64,000 nucleotides of DNA from JAIEPM01 sp964546815 (GCA_964546815.1 CAZJLR010000011.1:71382-135381); one strand, 5' to 3'. Positions 1 through 8,558 are shown, counted from the first letter of the stretch. The notes: a model not told the origin generated them from the sequence alone. Numbers and translations are program-made.

Positions 1-1
1 G

Positions 2-1042
2 ACAGCAATTGATGAAAAAGAGCAGGGGCTCGATGCGGGTGCCGATGACTATTTAACAAAACCATTTCACTTAAAAGAGCTTTCTGCAAGATTGAGAGCA
101 CTGTTAAGACGTAAGGCTAGTTCGAGGGGGCTTACACCAAAACAAACGCCAAGCGTTCCCGATATTCAGCCGGAATCTCCAGAGAAGCTCATCGGGGCAA
201 CTATTGCCGATCGCTACCAAATAACAGGTTTCCTTGGCGAGGGAGGAGAAAGTGTTGTCTATAGTGGAAAGCACAAACTTATAGATAAACCTGTCGCAAT
301 CAAATTTCTACGTTCTCGCTTTTTAACTGAGTCTCGCAGAGTTGAGCGCTTTCAAAGAGAAGGTGAGGCTACTAGTCGATTAAATCACCAAAACATAGTG
401 AGCATGTTTGATTTCGGTTTGATAGGCAGTCAACCGTACCTCGTTATGGAACTAATTAAAGGCAGATCTTTAGCCGAATTATTGGACTTCGCAACAGCAC
501 TGACATCAGAGCAATTCGTCAATTTTTTCGTGCAAGTCTGCGATGGGCTTGAACATGCTCACGCAAATGGACTTCTACACAGGGATTTAAAACCTAGCAA
601 TATCATGTTGATAAAAACAAATAATGAGACTGAAATAGTAAAACTCGTTGATTTTGGATTGGCAATGCTGCTACCAAACGGTGTTGAAGACAGCCAAAGA
701 CTTACCCACCCCGGAGAATTCGTGGGAACCTCATACTACATGAGCCCAGAGCAATGTCGAAACAAACCAATGGATGCACGCTCCGATATTTATTCACTTG
801 GTTGTGTCATGTACGAATCAGTCACCGGACTACCACCATTCATGGGAGAAGATGTCTTAGCAACAATGCAAATGCACATTGCAGAAGAGGCGCTGCCGTG
901 CCACAAAACCAGAACTGATATCGAAATAAGTACAGCTCTCGAATCGCTGATACTAAAAGCAATTGCAAAATCACCTGAGCAACGGTTTCAATCAGTAACC
1001 GAGCTGAAAGACGCGATAATGAAAACCTGCAATGCAAACTAA
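2..1042 (+). CDS. Receiver domain-Ser/Thr protein kinase fusion, 5' end outside window
   Basis: The frame is open from base 2. Before any plausible start it encodes the end of a response-regulator receiver domain: a DAGADDYLTKPF motif with the conserved Lys-Pro, then the alpha-5 helix KELSARLRALLRR typical of OmpR-type regulators. A TTG at 92 lies inside that helix and is not a real start. A Hanks-type kinase domain follows from about base 200: a modified glycine loop (GEGGESVVY), VAIK with the ATP-anchoring Lys near 302, HRDLKPSN at 578-601, DFG near 651, then a GTSYYMSPEQ activation segment and an SDIYSLGC motif. The winged-helix output domain normally found after such a receiver is replaced by the kinase, so the product would couple phospho-Asp signalling to Ser/Thr phosphorylation. 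No membrane segment follows the kinase. The phospho-acceptor Asp of the receiver lies upstream of the window and cannot be checked. Confidence 0.9.
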   Translation, partial: TAIDEKEQGLDAGADDYLTKPFHLKELSARLRALLRRKASSRGLTPKQTPSVPDIQPESPEKLIGATIADRYQITGFLGEGGESVVYSGKHKLIDKPVAIKFLRSRFLTESRRVERFQREGEATSRLNHQNIVSMFDFGLIGSQPYLVMELIKGRSLAELLDFATALTSEQFVNFFVQVCDGLEHAHANGLLHRDLKPSNIMLIKTNNETEIVKLVDFGLAMLLPNGVEDSQRLTHPGEFVGTSYYMSPEQCRNKPMDARSDIYSLGCVMYESVTGLPPFMGEDVLATMQMHIAEEALPCHKTRTDIEISTALESLILKAIAKSPEQRFQSVTELKDAIMKTCNAN

Positions 1043-1188
1043 ACATCAACAGGATCCATACTTCCTTTAACTGCCTGAACTTTCAGGACGCTTGATCATC
1101 CACCAATGAGGGAATGTTGGAAATATAGATCTACTTCGCCCAAAAAGAATTTACTCGCTATCTCAGAGAATCGGCGACGGGAGCAAAA

Positions 1189-1815
1189 ATGAGACCAACC
1201 TGCACCGCAGCAATTTTGACACTTATGATTTCGTCGTCCGTAAATCCAAGCGCTTCCGCTCAGAATCAAACAAACAACCTGAATCAGCTCATCAAAAACG
1301 AGTCAAATGCCCTTGGTGGCTTAGAAAGTGATTTAGGTCCTCAAGGATTGCAGAGCCTGCAGGGAACGGCAGCTCAACTCGGAGATCCAAATTTAGCCAA
1401 AGAAATGAGACAGCTGCAGTCAAATACGCCACAATTTAGCCTGAGTGGCAGCAGCCTGTCTTCGGCAGTCTCAAACATAGCAAGTCAGGTGCGAAATATT
1501 CCGGGCATTGGTCCAATGTTGGCAGCATTTTGTAAACCATCATCTCAGCAAACAGCGGCGGCAACACAATTCAGAAGCGCCCAGGTGATGAGCAGACTGA
1601 GAAACAAAACCAATGTTGCTAATACGCTCACCTCCAGCTCTGCAGGTGGAATATTAGGTGACATCAACCAAATATCGAGCCTTTGTGGTGCAGGCTCATT
1701 AACGCAAAATGCCGCGAGCAACAGCGAATTAAGCCAGGCGGGTCAAGTCATGCCTGCGGCCATTCAAAATATGGAACAGGAAAACCAGGATATTAACCAA
1801 TTGTTGAAAGAATAA
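1189..1815 (+). CDS. Exported Gln/Ser/Asn-rich protein of unknown function
   Basis: A 208-residue protein starting with ATG six bases after GGGAG. The first ~24 residues form a signal peptide (hydrophobic stretch AAILTLMISSSV, then an Ala-Ser-Ala cleavage site). The mature part is low in aromatic residues and rich in Gln, Asn, Ser, Ala and Leu, with short heptad-like helices. There are two isolated Cys residues, at about 110 and 165. A short central segment (NIPGIGPMLAAF) is the only hydrophobic part of the mature chain. I recognise no family. Its 3' end faces the TPR gene at 1836, 20 bases away, so it is not in an operon with it. Secretion to the periplasm or surface is inferred from the signal peptide only. 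Confidence 0.7.
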   Translation: MRPTCTAAILTLMISSSVNPSASAQNQTNNLNQLIKNESNALGGLESDLGPQGLQSLQGTAAQLGDPNLAKEMRQLQSNTPQFSLSGSSLSSAVSNIASQVRNIPGIGPMLAAFCKPSSQQTAAATQFRSAQVMSRLRNKTNVANTLTSSSAGGILGDINQISSLCGAGSLTQNAASNSELSQAGQVMPAAIQNMEQENQDINQLLKE

Positions 1816-1835
1816 CTGCAGATTTAGACCTGCAC

Positions 1836-3026
1836 TTAGTCTGTTTTTGCCTCACGCTCTTTGTTTTTCAATTGCAACAGGGCGTTGAATGCTAGCTTCA
1901 ATTCCTCATCAAGCGGCAACTGCTTAATGACCAGCGATAGTTCGACTATGGCTTCATCGATGTTTTGTGTCTTTGCTAATTCTAGAGCTAGAGCACGCTG
2001 TAGACCCAAACTTTTGGGCTTAAGTCCGAAGGCTATTTTGAATTCTTGGGCTGAAAGATCGTGCTCGCCTTTGATGCTGTAAAACTGAGCCAAGACTCTG
2101 TGAGTATCAACATCATTAGGAGCGAGACTCACAGCCTTCATACTGCAATGCAAGGCATCATCCAGTTTGTCCTCTCCAAATAAAATTCCAGAGAGCCCTA
2201 ACATTGCATCTGCATATTTTGGATCTAACTCGATTGCCTTTCTCATTTCAGTCTCAGCATCAGCCCAGCGTTTGAGCTTCCCCAGGGCTTGACCATAGCG
2301 GAAATGAACATATGGATCGTTGGGCGTTAATTGGAGAGCTGATTGATACTCACTCAAGCATGGCTCTACTTGATCTTGCAAAAGATAACTTTCGGCCAGA
2401 ATCGTGTGGGGCAATGGTAACTGTGGGTCAATGCGCATTGCCTCTGCGCATTCGGTTTTAGCTTTCCAAAACGCACCTTGCATCCGATAACACTCGCCGA
2501 CCAGTGCGCGTGCAGCAGCAAACTCCGGCTTTCGCTTGAGCGTGTCCTGGTATTCATTCAATGCTTCATCAAAACGGCCGCTTAAGCGGTATGCTTGAGC
2601 CAGCATAAAATGCGCGTCAGCAGAGGTCGGATCAAGCTTCAACGATTCGCTAAACTGCTCAGCAGCCCCATTAAAATCGAGCATTGATATGAGCGCAACA
2701 CCAGCTAAATAATGCGTAATGGGACTTTTTGGATCAAACTTTATCGCTTCATTTGACTCAACGAAAACATTCATGAAATCATTTGAATTGAGGTAGTCAA
2801 AACTGCGGCTAACGTAGCCGCTCATCTCGATATCCTTTGATGTTTTTCCCACCGAAGGTCGTGGTACCAAACCGATCATCGTGCAGCAAGATTTAGCACT
2901 CACGCTCTTCTTACGTGTATACGCAGAGTCCGCTGCTACCGGAATTTGGAGAAATTGGCAAAACCAAGTTATGGCGCAAAGTACAAACGCAAGCATTAGA
3001 GTGCTTCTGGGCGAAATTAAGTACAT
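1836..3026 (-). CDS. Exported or membrane-anchored TPR protein
   Basis: The ATG at 3026 is preferred over an in-frame TTG at 3041 because GAAGG lies four bases upstream of it. The protein of about 396 residues opens with a hydrophobic segment (STLMLAFVLCAITWF) that acts as signal peptide or anchor, followed by about 65 residues with two Cys. From there to near the C-terminus it consists of consecutive 34-residue tetratricopeptide repeats, about nine, with the typical W/L-G-Y-A-F-A-P spacing (for example AHFMLAQAYRLSGRFDEAL). TPR arrays are protein-protein interaction scaffolds and no catalytic domain is present. The gene stands alone: the neighbour downstream is convergent and the neighbour upstream is divergent. 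Partner and role cannot be deduced. Confidence 0.85.
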   Translation of the reverse strand: MYLISPRSTLMLAFVLCAITWFCQFLQIPVAADSAYTRKKSVSAKSCCTMIGLVPRPSVGKTSKDIEMSGYVSRSFDYLNSNDFMNVFVESNEAIKFDPKSPITHYLAGVALISMLDFNGAAEQFSESLKLDPTSADAHFMLAQAYRLSGRFDEALNEYQDTLKRKPEFAAARALVGECYRMQGAFWKAKTECAEAMRIDPQLPLPHTILAESYLLQDQVEPCLSEYQSALQLTPNDPYVHFRYGQALGKLKRWADAETEMRKAIELDPKYADAMLGLSGILFGEDKLDDALHCSMKAVSLAPNDVDTHRVLAQFYSIKGEHDLSAQEFKIAFGLKPKSLGLQRALALELAKTQNIDEAIVELSLVIKQLPLDEELKLAFNALLQLKNKEREAKTD

Positions 3027-3049
3027 GCAACCTTCAGACAAGCAAGCTT

Positions 3050-3077
3050 TTGACAGTTCTCAGTTTGTGATTATACA
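3050..3077 (+). promoter_or_regulatory. Sigma70-type promoter upstream of the 17-residue-repeat protein gene
   Basis: A consensus TTGACA (3050-3055) and TATACA (3072-3077) are separated by 16 bases. They point toward the gene at 3206, giving a leader of roughly 120 bases. The elements lie just upstream of the divergent TPR gene start at 3026. Confidence 0.5.
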
Positions 3078-3205
3078 GCTCAACACAAGATGCGTTAAGC
3101 AAACATAATCTTGTCATCACTGATAAAACTGGCAAGAACGAAATGAACATCAAGGAAGCTATCTGCTAGCATTGGGGTTCACAGTGAGAACAGAGGACTG
3201 CAGCA

Positions 3206-3862
3206 ATGCTAAATAGAACAAAGAAGTACACTAAGAGCCAGGCAATCTTATTGCTGGCTGGGCTTATGTTGAGTCCTCTGGCGCAAGCAGCAGACAAAAG
3301 CACCGTCACTGAAACAGTGAAAGCTCCATTTACCAAAGTTGAAAAAGACGGCAAGGGTAATGAAACAGTGAAGGCGCCCTTTACAAAAGTCACCAAGGAT
3401 GCGGCGGGCAATGAAACAGTCAAAGCTCCGTTTACCAAATCTACAAAAGACGGCGCGGGAAATGAGACAGTCAAAGCACCATTCACCAAAGTGAAGAAAG
3501 ATGCAGCAGGAAATGAAACTGTCAAAGCACCTTTCACTAAAGTTCAAAAGGACGCTTTAGGAAATGAAACCGTTAGTGCACCGTTTGTGAAAGTCACAGA
3601 GGACGCAAACGGTAACAAAACTGTCAAAGCACCATTCGTGAAAGTCGAACACATCAACGGTAAAGTGCACATCAAAGCGCCATTCGTAAACAAATGGATG
3701 ACTGAAGCAGAATACCAAGAAAAACAGGCGAACGATGCAAAAAAGCATCAAGAGCACGAAGAAGAGGAAGCTCGCAAGCAAAAACTCGACGATGAAGAAG
3801 ATGCGCGCAAAGAGGCAGAACACGCCAAGAAGAAAGCTGAAAAACGCGACAAAGACGATTGA
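3206..3862 (+). CDS. Exported protein with tandem 17-residue APF(T/V)KV repeats
   Basis: A 218-residue protein. The ATG follows AGAGGA by eight bases. Residues 1-28 are a signal peptide (AILLLAGLMLSPLAQA). Residues 36-154 are seven direct 17-residue repeats of the form ETVKAPFTKVxKDxxGN, with an eighth partial copy (HIKAPF) at 155-160. The first five are almost identical and the later copies drift (T to V, charged changes). Residues ~165-218 are a highly charged Glu/Lys/Asp tail likely to be helical and disordered. I do not recognise a named family. A repeat of this length with alternating hydrophobic residues and a G-N turn would suit short beta-hairpins. The product is presumably periplasmic or surface exposed. 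It ends nine bases before the convergent oxygenase gene. Confidence 0.8.
   Translation: MLNRTKKYTKSQAILLLAGLMLSPLAQAADKSTVTETVKAPFTKVEKDGKGNETVKAPFTKVTKDAAGNETVKAPFTKSTKDGAGNETVKAPFTKVKKDAAGNETVKAPFTKVQKDALGNETVSAPFVKVTEDANGNKTVKAPFVKVEHINGKVHIKAPFVNKWMTEAEYQEKQANDAKKHQEHEEEEARKQKLDDEEDARKEAEHAKKKAEKRDKDD
3311..3667 (+). repeat. Seven tandem 51-bp coding repeats
   Basis: Each 51-base unit encodes one ETVKAPFTKVxKDxxGN unit of the protein at 3206. Synonymous differences are spread across units, so the array is not a very recent slippage product, but the encoded core APF(T/V)K is kept in all copies. Confidence 0.85.
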
Positions 3863-3871
3863 TCCCCCGGC

Positions 3872-4717
3872 TCAATAAAACATCGGGCCAGACCCGCGGT
3901 CTCTAAACCATTTGGTGATTATGATTTTGTGTCCTGCCTCAACCGGCATGCCACTATGCAAGGTGTCTGGATTTGGCTCACCAAAAATGTTCAGGTTGTT
4001 CCAAATAACAGCCATGCCTTTTTTGGGTGTGAGAATCTTGTTTAGCGCGAAAAATTTCGTGCCACCACCTTTCATGCCATCATTGAGATAGACCATGAAG
4101 GTCCATGTCCGTTGCCCAGCGCGACCTGCATATTCAGCGTATTCCTGAGTGCGCGGCTGAAAGTAATCTGTATGTTGCTTAAACTCTTGACCTACTTCGT
4201 AGCGCTGAACCTGAATATCTTCAGAATAGCTCTGGCTGATGCCCAAAGTGCGGGCGATTTTTTCGTCCAATTTTTCAACGTCGCGATTTTTCAATAAGGA
4301 AAGGTCGCTTGTGCTGCTGGTTCTGTACATTTTCTCGCCAGTAGTGACCGTAGATGGTCGTAGAATTTGCGTCGACAAATCAACAATGAGATCACACTCT
4401 TCAGGGGACATGAAGTCTTCTAGAGTGTAGATTTGGAGTTTGTTGCTGAGTACGAGTTGCGCATTGAGACCGGAGTCTGGTCTAGTCAATCGCACATTTG
4501 CAAGTGCCCGATAGTCTACTGCAGCCGCTGGTGCAAACGACTGAAGCGGGTAATCTGATCCCATATGAGCGCGGATGGAATCAGGGTCAAAGCCATTCTT
4601 TAGTAGGGTGTTGAGCAAATCTGTTGGGTTACACTCACGTTCGAGATTTACCCTTAGCCAATTTGCCCAACTGTCATCCAAGGGTTTTCCTACCCGTTCT
4701 CTAGTCTTCACGCTCAT
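3872..4717 (-). CDS. Prolyl 4-hydroxylase-like 2-oxoglutarate/Fe(II) dioxygenase
   Basis: A 281-residue soluble protein, ATG preceded by GAGG. Residues ~94-275 match the P4H-alpha-type fold. The iron ligands are His182 and Asp184 (motif QHTDYF) and His254 (LHSGMPVEAG). The 2-oxoglutarate-binding Lys264 sits in the characteristic GHKIIITKWFR strand. The segment IYTLEDFMSPEECDLIV is the usual start of the domain. The N-terminal ~85 residues form a helical extension. Family members hydroxylate prolyl or other residues using O2 and 2-oxoglutarate, releasing succinate and CO2. The substrate here is unknown. No signal peptide, so cytoplasmic. It is convergent with the repeat-protein gene (nine-base gap), which contains one Pro per repeat; a functional link is only a possibility. 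Confidence 0.9.
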   Translation of the reverse strand: MSVKTRERVGKPLDDSWANWLRVNLERECNPTDLLNTLLKNGFDPDSIRAHMGSDYPLQSFAPAAAVDYRALANVRLTRPDSGLNAQLVLSNKLQIYTLEDFMSPEECDLIVDLSTQILRPSTVTTGEKMYRTSSTSDLSLLKNRDVEKLDEKIARTLGISQSYSEDIQVQRYEVGQEFKQHTDYFQPRTQEYAEYAGRAGQRTWTFMVYLNDGMKGGGTKFFALNKILTPKKGMAVIWNNLNIFGEPNPDTLHSGMPVEAGHKIIITKWFRDRGSGPMFY

Positions 4718-4838
4718 AACCTCAATCTAATAAGCCGTTTGCAGGCAAAATAGTAAATCCAGCAAAAACTAGTCTAGTTCTGCAGAGGTAAACAAAGCTG
4801 CTGGAAAATTGTGAGGATGATGTCTAGTTTTCGAGTAT

Positions 4839-5588
4839 TTAGTGCCTGTTTCGCGTGATTGGCGCGCTCGCTTCTGGATTTACCAGCGTGATCAATCTCG
4901 GTACTTCTAGTGTGGTGACGATACCAACAGGGTGCTCGTCATTCTTTCCTGATTCTGTAATTATGATAGCTTTGAGGTGCCGGCCTCGTTTGTAGCCGTC
5001 TTCAAAAGCACCAATAGCATCAAATATGGTGCTATTGCATGACAGAACCAAGTAGTCATCACTACTTGATGCGTAATGGAGCATCTCACGAACTTTTGTC
5101 TGCAAATCAACACACTCAGAGGCTTGAAAAACATTCGCTAACCAAAGTGCAATGGCATCAGAAGTCAAAAGACCTACCAGTCGTTTTCCCGAGTAAACCG
5201 GTATTTGATTAAAGCGCCCTCTCAAAAGCAGATCGAGAATATGCTTAAGCGAATCGTCTGGTCCGCAATATGTCACATGCTTGCGAAAGTAATGTTCAAG
5301 AGTGGGAGCTTGGGTCACAATTTTGACTATTGACTCAATTCGATCTACCACCTCAGGATGAGGCTCTGCAATTGCTTTATCGCCAATGCGTTTGTGGACG
5401 ATAGCATTTCGCAATTCGGCATATTCCTTGAGATCTTCACGATAGTGGGCATATGCTTTGTTGGTTCTTGAGACATGGTCTAGCAAAAAAGAAAATGACT
5501 CGTGTGCGCCTACGCCTGTAATTCTGCGCAGATCGTCTTCGAGAGTGCAAAATGCTGTGAGGAATCGGTCTGAAAGCTCTGTGTTCAT
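4839..5588 (-). CDS. HEPN-like plus CBS-domain protein
   Basis: A 249-residue protein. The N-terminal ~85 residues are helical and contain the motif RNAIVHK (R-x4-H) following a Glu/Leu-rich helix, which fits the HEPN fold. Many HEPN proteins are RNases or bind nucleotides. Residues ~100-235 contain a CBS pair: the first is clear (LRGRFNQIPVYSGKRLVGLLTSDAIALWLA) and the second is weaker but has the same layout, ending VGIVTTLEVPRLI. CBS pairs bind adenine nucleotides and act as regulatory switches. The likely reading is a nucleotide-gated HEPN protein. The ATG at 5588 has no strong ribosome-binding site. It is a monocistronic unit between convergent and same-strand neighbours with 100-base gaps. 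Confidence 0.75.
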   Translation of the reverse strand: MNTELSDRFLTAFCTLEDDLRRITGVGAHESFSFLLDHVSRTNKAYAHYREDLKEYAELRNAIVHKRIGDKAIAEPHPEVVDRIESIVKIVTQAPTLEHYFRKHVTYCGPDDSLKHILDLLLRGRFNQIPVYSGKRLVGLLTSDAIALWLANVFQASECVDLQTKVREMLHYASSSDDYLVLSCNSTIFDAIGAFEDGYKRGRHLKAIIITESGKNDEHPVGIVTTLEVPRLITLVNPEASAPITRNRH

Positions 5589-5702
5589 TTAGGATAATAA
5601 TCAACAAACTAACTTGATGATTATGATCGATTTGTCTCTATTTTGCTAGTGTAATCCAGAGAGAAGCAGCGCAATTCAGCCTGGACTGCTGGCTAAAGCG
5701 CT

Positions 5703-6683
5703 TTAGCTAAAACCTTGAACAGCACGAGGAACATAGGGCTCCTCCAAAAACTTGACTTCATCATCACTTAACTTGAATGACAAAGCAGCAACAGCATCAT
5801 CAACGTGCTGCACTTTCGTTGCACCTACAATTGGTGATACCACATTTTGTTTTTGTAGCACCCACGCCAATGCTACTTGAGCGCGTGGGATATTGTGCTT
5901 TTTCGCGACTTCGGCAACGCGTTCTACTATTGCCTTATCAGAATCAGATTGATTTGCAAATAGTTTTTTGCCAAATTCGTCTGTTTTAGAACGCTCTGTT
6001 TCAGCACTCCAATCACGTGTTAGTTTGCCGCGCGCCAGCGGACTCCAGGGCATTACAGCAATGCCCTCTGAAGCACAGAGCGGCAACATTTCGCGCTCTT
6101 CTTCCCGGTAAATAAGATTGACATAGTTCTGCATCGACACAAAGCGCGTCCAGCCGTTTTTCTCGGCTACATGCAATGACTGTGCAAACTGAAAAGCATA
6201 CATACTCGATGCACCGATATAGCGAACTTTGCCTGCTTTAACGACGTCGTGCAAAGCTTCCATAGTTTCGGCAATGGGCGTGTTGTAATCCCAACGATGA
6301 ATTTGATAGAGATCAACATAATCCGTTCCCAGGCGCTTCAAGCTGGCATCTAGCTCCTGCATAATGGCCTTACGAGAAAGCCCCTGCCCATTAGGACCGT
6401 CGTGCATCTTCCCATTTACTTTGGTGGCGAGAACTATCTCTTCCCGCCTGGCAAAATCTTTGAGTGCGCGTCCGGTAAATTCTTCGCTAGAGCCTAAAGA
6501 GTAAACATTGGCTGTATCAAAAAAGTTGATACCGAGATCAAGCGCGTGCTTGATAATTTTTCTGCTTTCTTCCTCATTCAAAGTCCAGGGATGAATCCAT
6601 TTATCACTTGCACCAAAACTCATGCAGCCCAGACAAACGCGTGATACATCAAGCCCTGTTTTTCCGAATTTAACGTAGTCCAT
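5703..6683 (-). CDS. Aldo/keto reductase
   Basis: A 326-residue NADPH-dependent oxidoreductase of the aldo/keto reductase superfamily. The frame is open further upstream, but the ATG at 6683 starts exactly at the family start (MDYVKFGKTGLDVSRVCLG) and has GAGG seven bases before it. Catalytic residues are in place: Asp of FFDTANVY with Tyr four residues on, Lys of LATKV, and His of LYQIHRWD. The C-terminal NADP-binding segment (SPIVGATKVQHVDDA) is also present. This TIM-barrel subfamily reduces aldehydes and ketones, and the physiological substrate is not deducible. Cytoplasmic. Confidence 0.93.
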   Translation of the reverse strand: MDYVKFGKTGLDVSRVCLGCMSFGASDKWIHPWTLNEEESRKIIKHALDLGINFFDTANVYSLGSSEEFTGRALKDFARREEIVLATKVNGKMHDGPNGQGLSRKAIMQELDASLKRLGTDYVDLYQIHRWDYNTPIAETMEALHDVVKAGKVRYIGASSMYAFQFAQSLHVAEKNGWTRFVSMQNYVNLIYREEEREMLPLCASEGIAVMPWSPLARGKLTRDWSAETERSKTDEFGKKLFANQSDSDKAIVERVAEVAKKHNIPRAQVALAWVLQKQNVVSPIVGATKVQHVDDAVAALSFKLSDDEVKFLEEPYVPRAVQGFS

Positions 6684-6951
6684 TAAAGTCCTCACTTGTG
6701 CCCGGCTACATAGAAAGAAGCAATTATAGACCTCGCTCCAAATTTTTGTGGAGGCTAAGCCATGCATCGCCGAGCCTGGCGAAATATTCTCGCAAGATTG
6801 CCCACTTACATCGCTCTGACAACGCAGAGCTTGACCGCATCTAAATGGAAAGATCTTAAGAATACAGTTGACGGCTGTGGATTTGCACTTTGAAGAGCCG
6901 AATTGCTCCCCATACACTGAAATTGGTTGATAGTGCCCGGAGACCAATCTT

Positions 6952-7815
6952 GTGGACAGAGTTGCAAATAATCCCGAAGTCGACACAAAACACCAGCCAG
7001 ATCCGTTCCACGAAGAGCGACTGGCTTTGCTTGCGCCCAGCCCCGGAAAGGATGCAGCCACGAAAGACTCCGAGATTAAGGCTCCGCCAGAACCCACACG
7101 CGAAGAGAAGCGTGCCCAATTTCAAAAGGACGAAGAGCAGCGAATTTTAAAGAGTCATCTTCTTGGCCCAGTGAAGCCAGGGCAGAGCTACGTTGATGTT
7201 GTGAAAGAAGTGGCGAAAGCATACAACAGCGATTGGAGCGATGCCAAAGTCAAGCAAATTGCCGACTTGTTGAAGACGCTCAACAAAAAAGACGCGCCAG
7301 CCGCCGGAGACATGCTGCAAACAGCTACTGCACAGGCAATGCAAAAAGAACTGGCAACGCAAATGCAAACCTACGATAACGACCTGAAAGAATTCGATCG
7401 CCCAGCCAAGAAAATCGAAGATCGTTTTGAAACAAAAGATATTCTCAAGGCTTTTGAGACCGCGAAAGAGCAAAATTTGCCAGTCATCGTACAGGCAGGT
7501 GCCTGGTGGTGCCCGCATTGCCAGAAGATGTCCGCAACGGTTCTTCCTGAATTTGAAGGCTCCGAAACAGCTGAAGGCAGCATGCAAAAGAAAGCAATCT
7601 TCTTGCACCTCGATGTTCCCGCAAGCAGATTTCTCACCGGTGATGCTGCGGCAAAAGCTAACGAACTGATGAAAGGTATTGATGGTTTTCCAACTTACAA
7701 AATCTATCAAGCAGGCGATTACAGCAAGCCGGTCGCTACTGAAGCCGGCGAAATGCCGCGAGACGAATTCGTCAAGTTTATGAAAAAGGCTGGCATCAGC
7801 GTTCCAGAAAAATAA
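6952..7815 (+). CDS. Thioredoxin-fold protein with CPHC active site
   Basis: A 287-residue protein starting at GTG, nine bases after GGAG. An in-frame TAG lies seven codons upstream of that GTG, so no longer form is possible. The N-terminal ~150 residues are charged and helical (Lys/Glu/Gln-rich) without a signal peptide. Residues ~160-285 are a thioredoxin fold: the redox motif is Cys187-Pro-His-Cys190 in GAWWCPHCQKM, and the cis-Pro is in DGFPTYKIY. Thioredoxin-like proteins with CPHC motifs act in disulfide exchange. The absence of an export signal suggests the cytoplasm, unless anchored by another protein. The gene ends at a strong hairpin shared with the convergent gene. Confidence 0.85.
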   Translation: MDRVANNPEVDTKHQPDPFHEERLALLAPSPGKDAATKDSEIKAPPEPTREEKRAQFQKDEEQRILKSHLLGPVKPGQSYVDVVKEVAKAYNSDWSDAKVKQIADLLKTLNKKDAPAAGDMLQTATAQAMQKELATQMQTYDNDLKEFDRPAKKIEDRFETKDILKAFETAKEQNLPVIVQAGAWWCPHCQKMSATVLPEFEGSETAEGSMQKKAIFLHLDVPASRFLTGDAAAKANELMKGIDGFPTYKIYQAGDYSKPVATEAGEMPRDEFVKFMKKAGISVPEK

Positions 7816-7825
7816 GCTCAGCGCC

Positions 7826-7859
7826 AAGCCAAACTTGCGGCAATACACAAGTTTGGCTT
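7826..7859. terminator. Bidirectional hairpin terminator
   Basis: A 12-bp perfect stem (AAGCCAAACTTG with its complement) and a 10-base loop lie between two convergent stop codons (7815 and 7876). There is no long T-run, so efficiency is uncertain. Confidence 0.65.
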
Positions 7860-7875
7860 CAACAGCGTCGCAAAC

Positions 7876-8451
7876 TCAGGCAACGGCAGAAAGCGTGGGC
7901 ACAGTTCGCTCTGGCACAGCCACGTTGACCGACTCAAACTGAAGGTTGCTCAACGACTTCTCTCTGAGAATAAGCTCGCTTGGTTCTTCAGCTTCGATTA
8001 CTTCCATTGCTGTTCTCATCAGTTGGCGAGAACCACATTCGGCAAGAACAATGACAGAGCCTTCGTTTATGCTGCCCTCAAAAACATTCGCCCAATGCTG
8101 CGGCTTGCCTGAATTGAGGAAAACGCCCATAAAGCTGCCGAAATAAGCCATCACAGCGCCGCCAGAAATTGCGGCCATGAGTGGAGTGATGATTTGAAAT
8201 GGCAAATAGGGAATGTGCGGAGAGCCGGAAATGCCTGCCCACAGCCCGCCAATACAACCGAGTGTGCCCCAAACGGTGAAATTGCGGGCGGAAGGGTCGT
8301 CGACTCGTCCTGAAACGTACTTGTAATCATTGCGCATAGCCAAAACGCCAAGTTCGGCGGTGGCGAAACCGGCTTCGTGCAGTTTTCCTAACACCTCAAA
8401 AGCCTTTTCTTTCTTGGCGAAAACGCCGTAAACAAAATTCTGGTCTGACAT
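7876..8451 (-). CDS. YflT/general-stress-17M-like membrane protein
   Basis: The ATG at 8451 has GGAGG ten bases upstream. A longer in-frame ATG at 8505 has no ribosome-binding site and lies close to the operator region, so the 191-residue form is preferred. The first ~50 residues (FVYGVFAKKEKAFEVLGKL) resemble the YflT heat-induced stress domain, with a beta-strand then helix then ELGVLAMR. Two Gly-rich membrane segments follow (TVWGTLGCIGGLWAGISG and LMAAISGGAVMAYFGSFMG), and then a cytoplasmic ~70-residue tail. The function is unknown; family members are stress-induced. The gene is divergent from the GntR regulator at 8605, and the twin palindromes between them suggest that it is that regulator's target. 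Confidence 0.7.
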   Translation of the reverse strand: MSDQNFVYGVFAKKEKAFEVLGKLHEAGFATAELGVLAMRNDYKYVSGRVDDPSARNFTVWGTLGCIGGLWAGISGSPHIPYLPFQIITPLMAAISGGAVMAYFGSFMGVFLNSGKPQHWANVFEGSINEGSVIVLAECGSRQLMRTAMEVIEAEEPSELILREKSLSNLQFESVNVAVPERTVPTLSAVA

Positions 8452-8518
8452 CTTGATATAACCTCCAAGGTTTGCCTGGAAATCCTCGGTTTTCGGACTT
8501 TCCATTCTGTCATTAACG

Positions 8519-8558
8519 ATTATCGATAATACAGGTAATATAATCGATTATCGATAAT
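8519..8558. promoter_or_regulatory. Twin palindromic operator between divergent genes, with a -10 box
   Basis: Two copies of the perfect palindrome ATTATCGATAAT lie at 8519-8530 and 8547-8558, centre to centre 28 bp, each preceded by CG. A TATAAT (8539-8544) facing the GntR gene sits between them. Palindromes of this length and A/T-rich ends are usual for GntR/FCD regulators, so occupancy would block both divergent promoters. The 28-bp spacing is close to three helical turns and would allow cooperative binding on one face. Confidence 0.75.

Noticed and set aside
6684..7097. N-terminal extension of the aldo/keto reductase frame
   Set aside because: The family start and ribosome-binding site are at 6683. 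The extension has no domain and overlaps the start of the divergent thioredoxin-fold gene.
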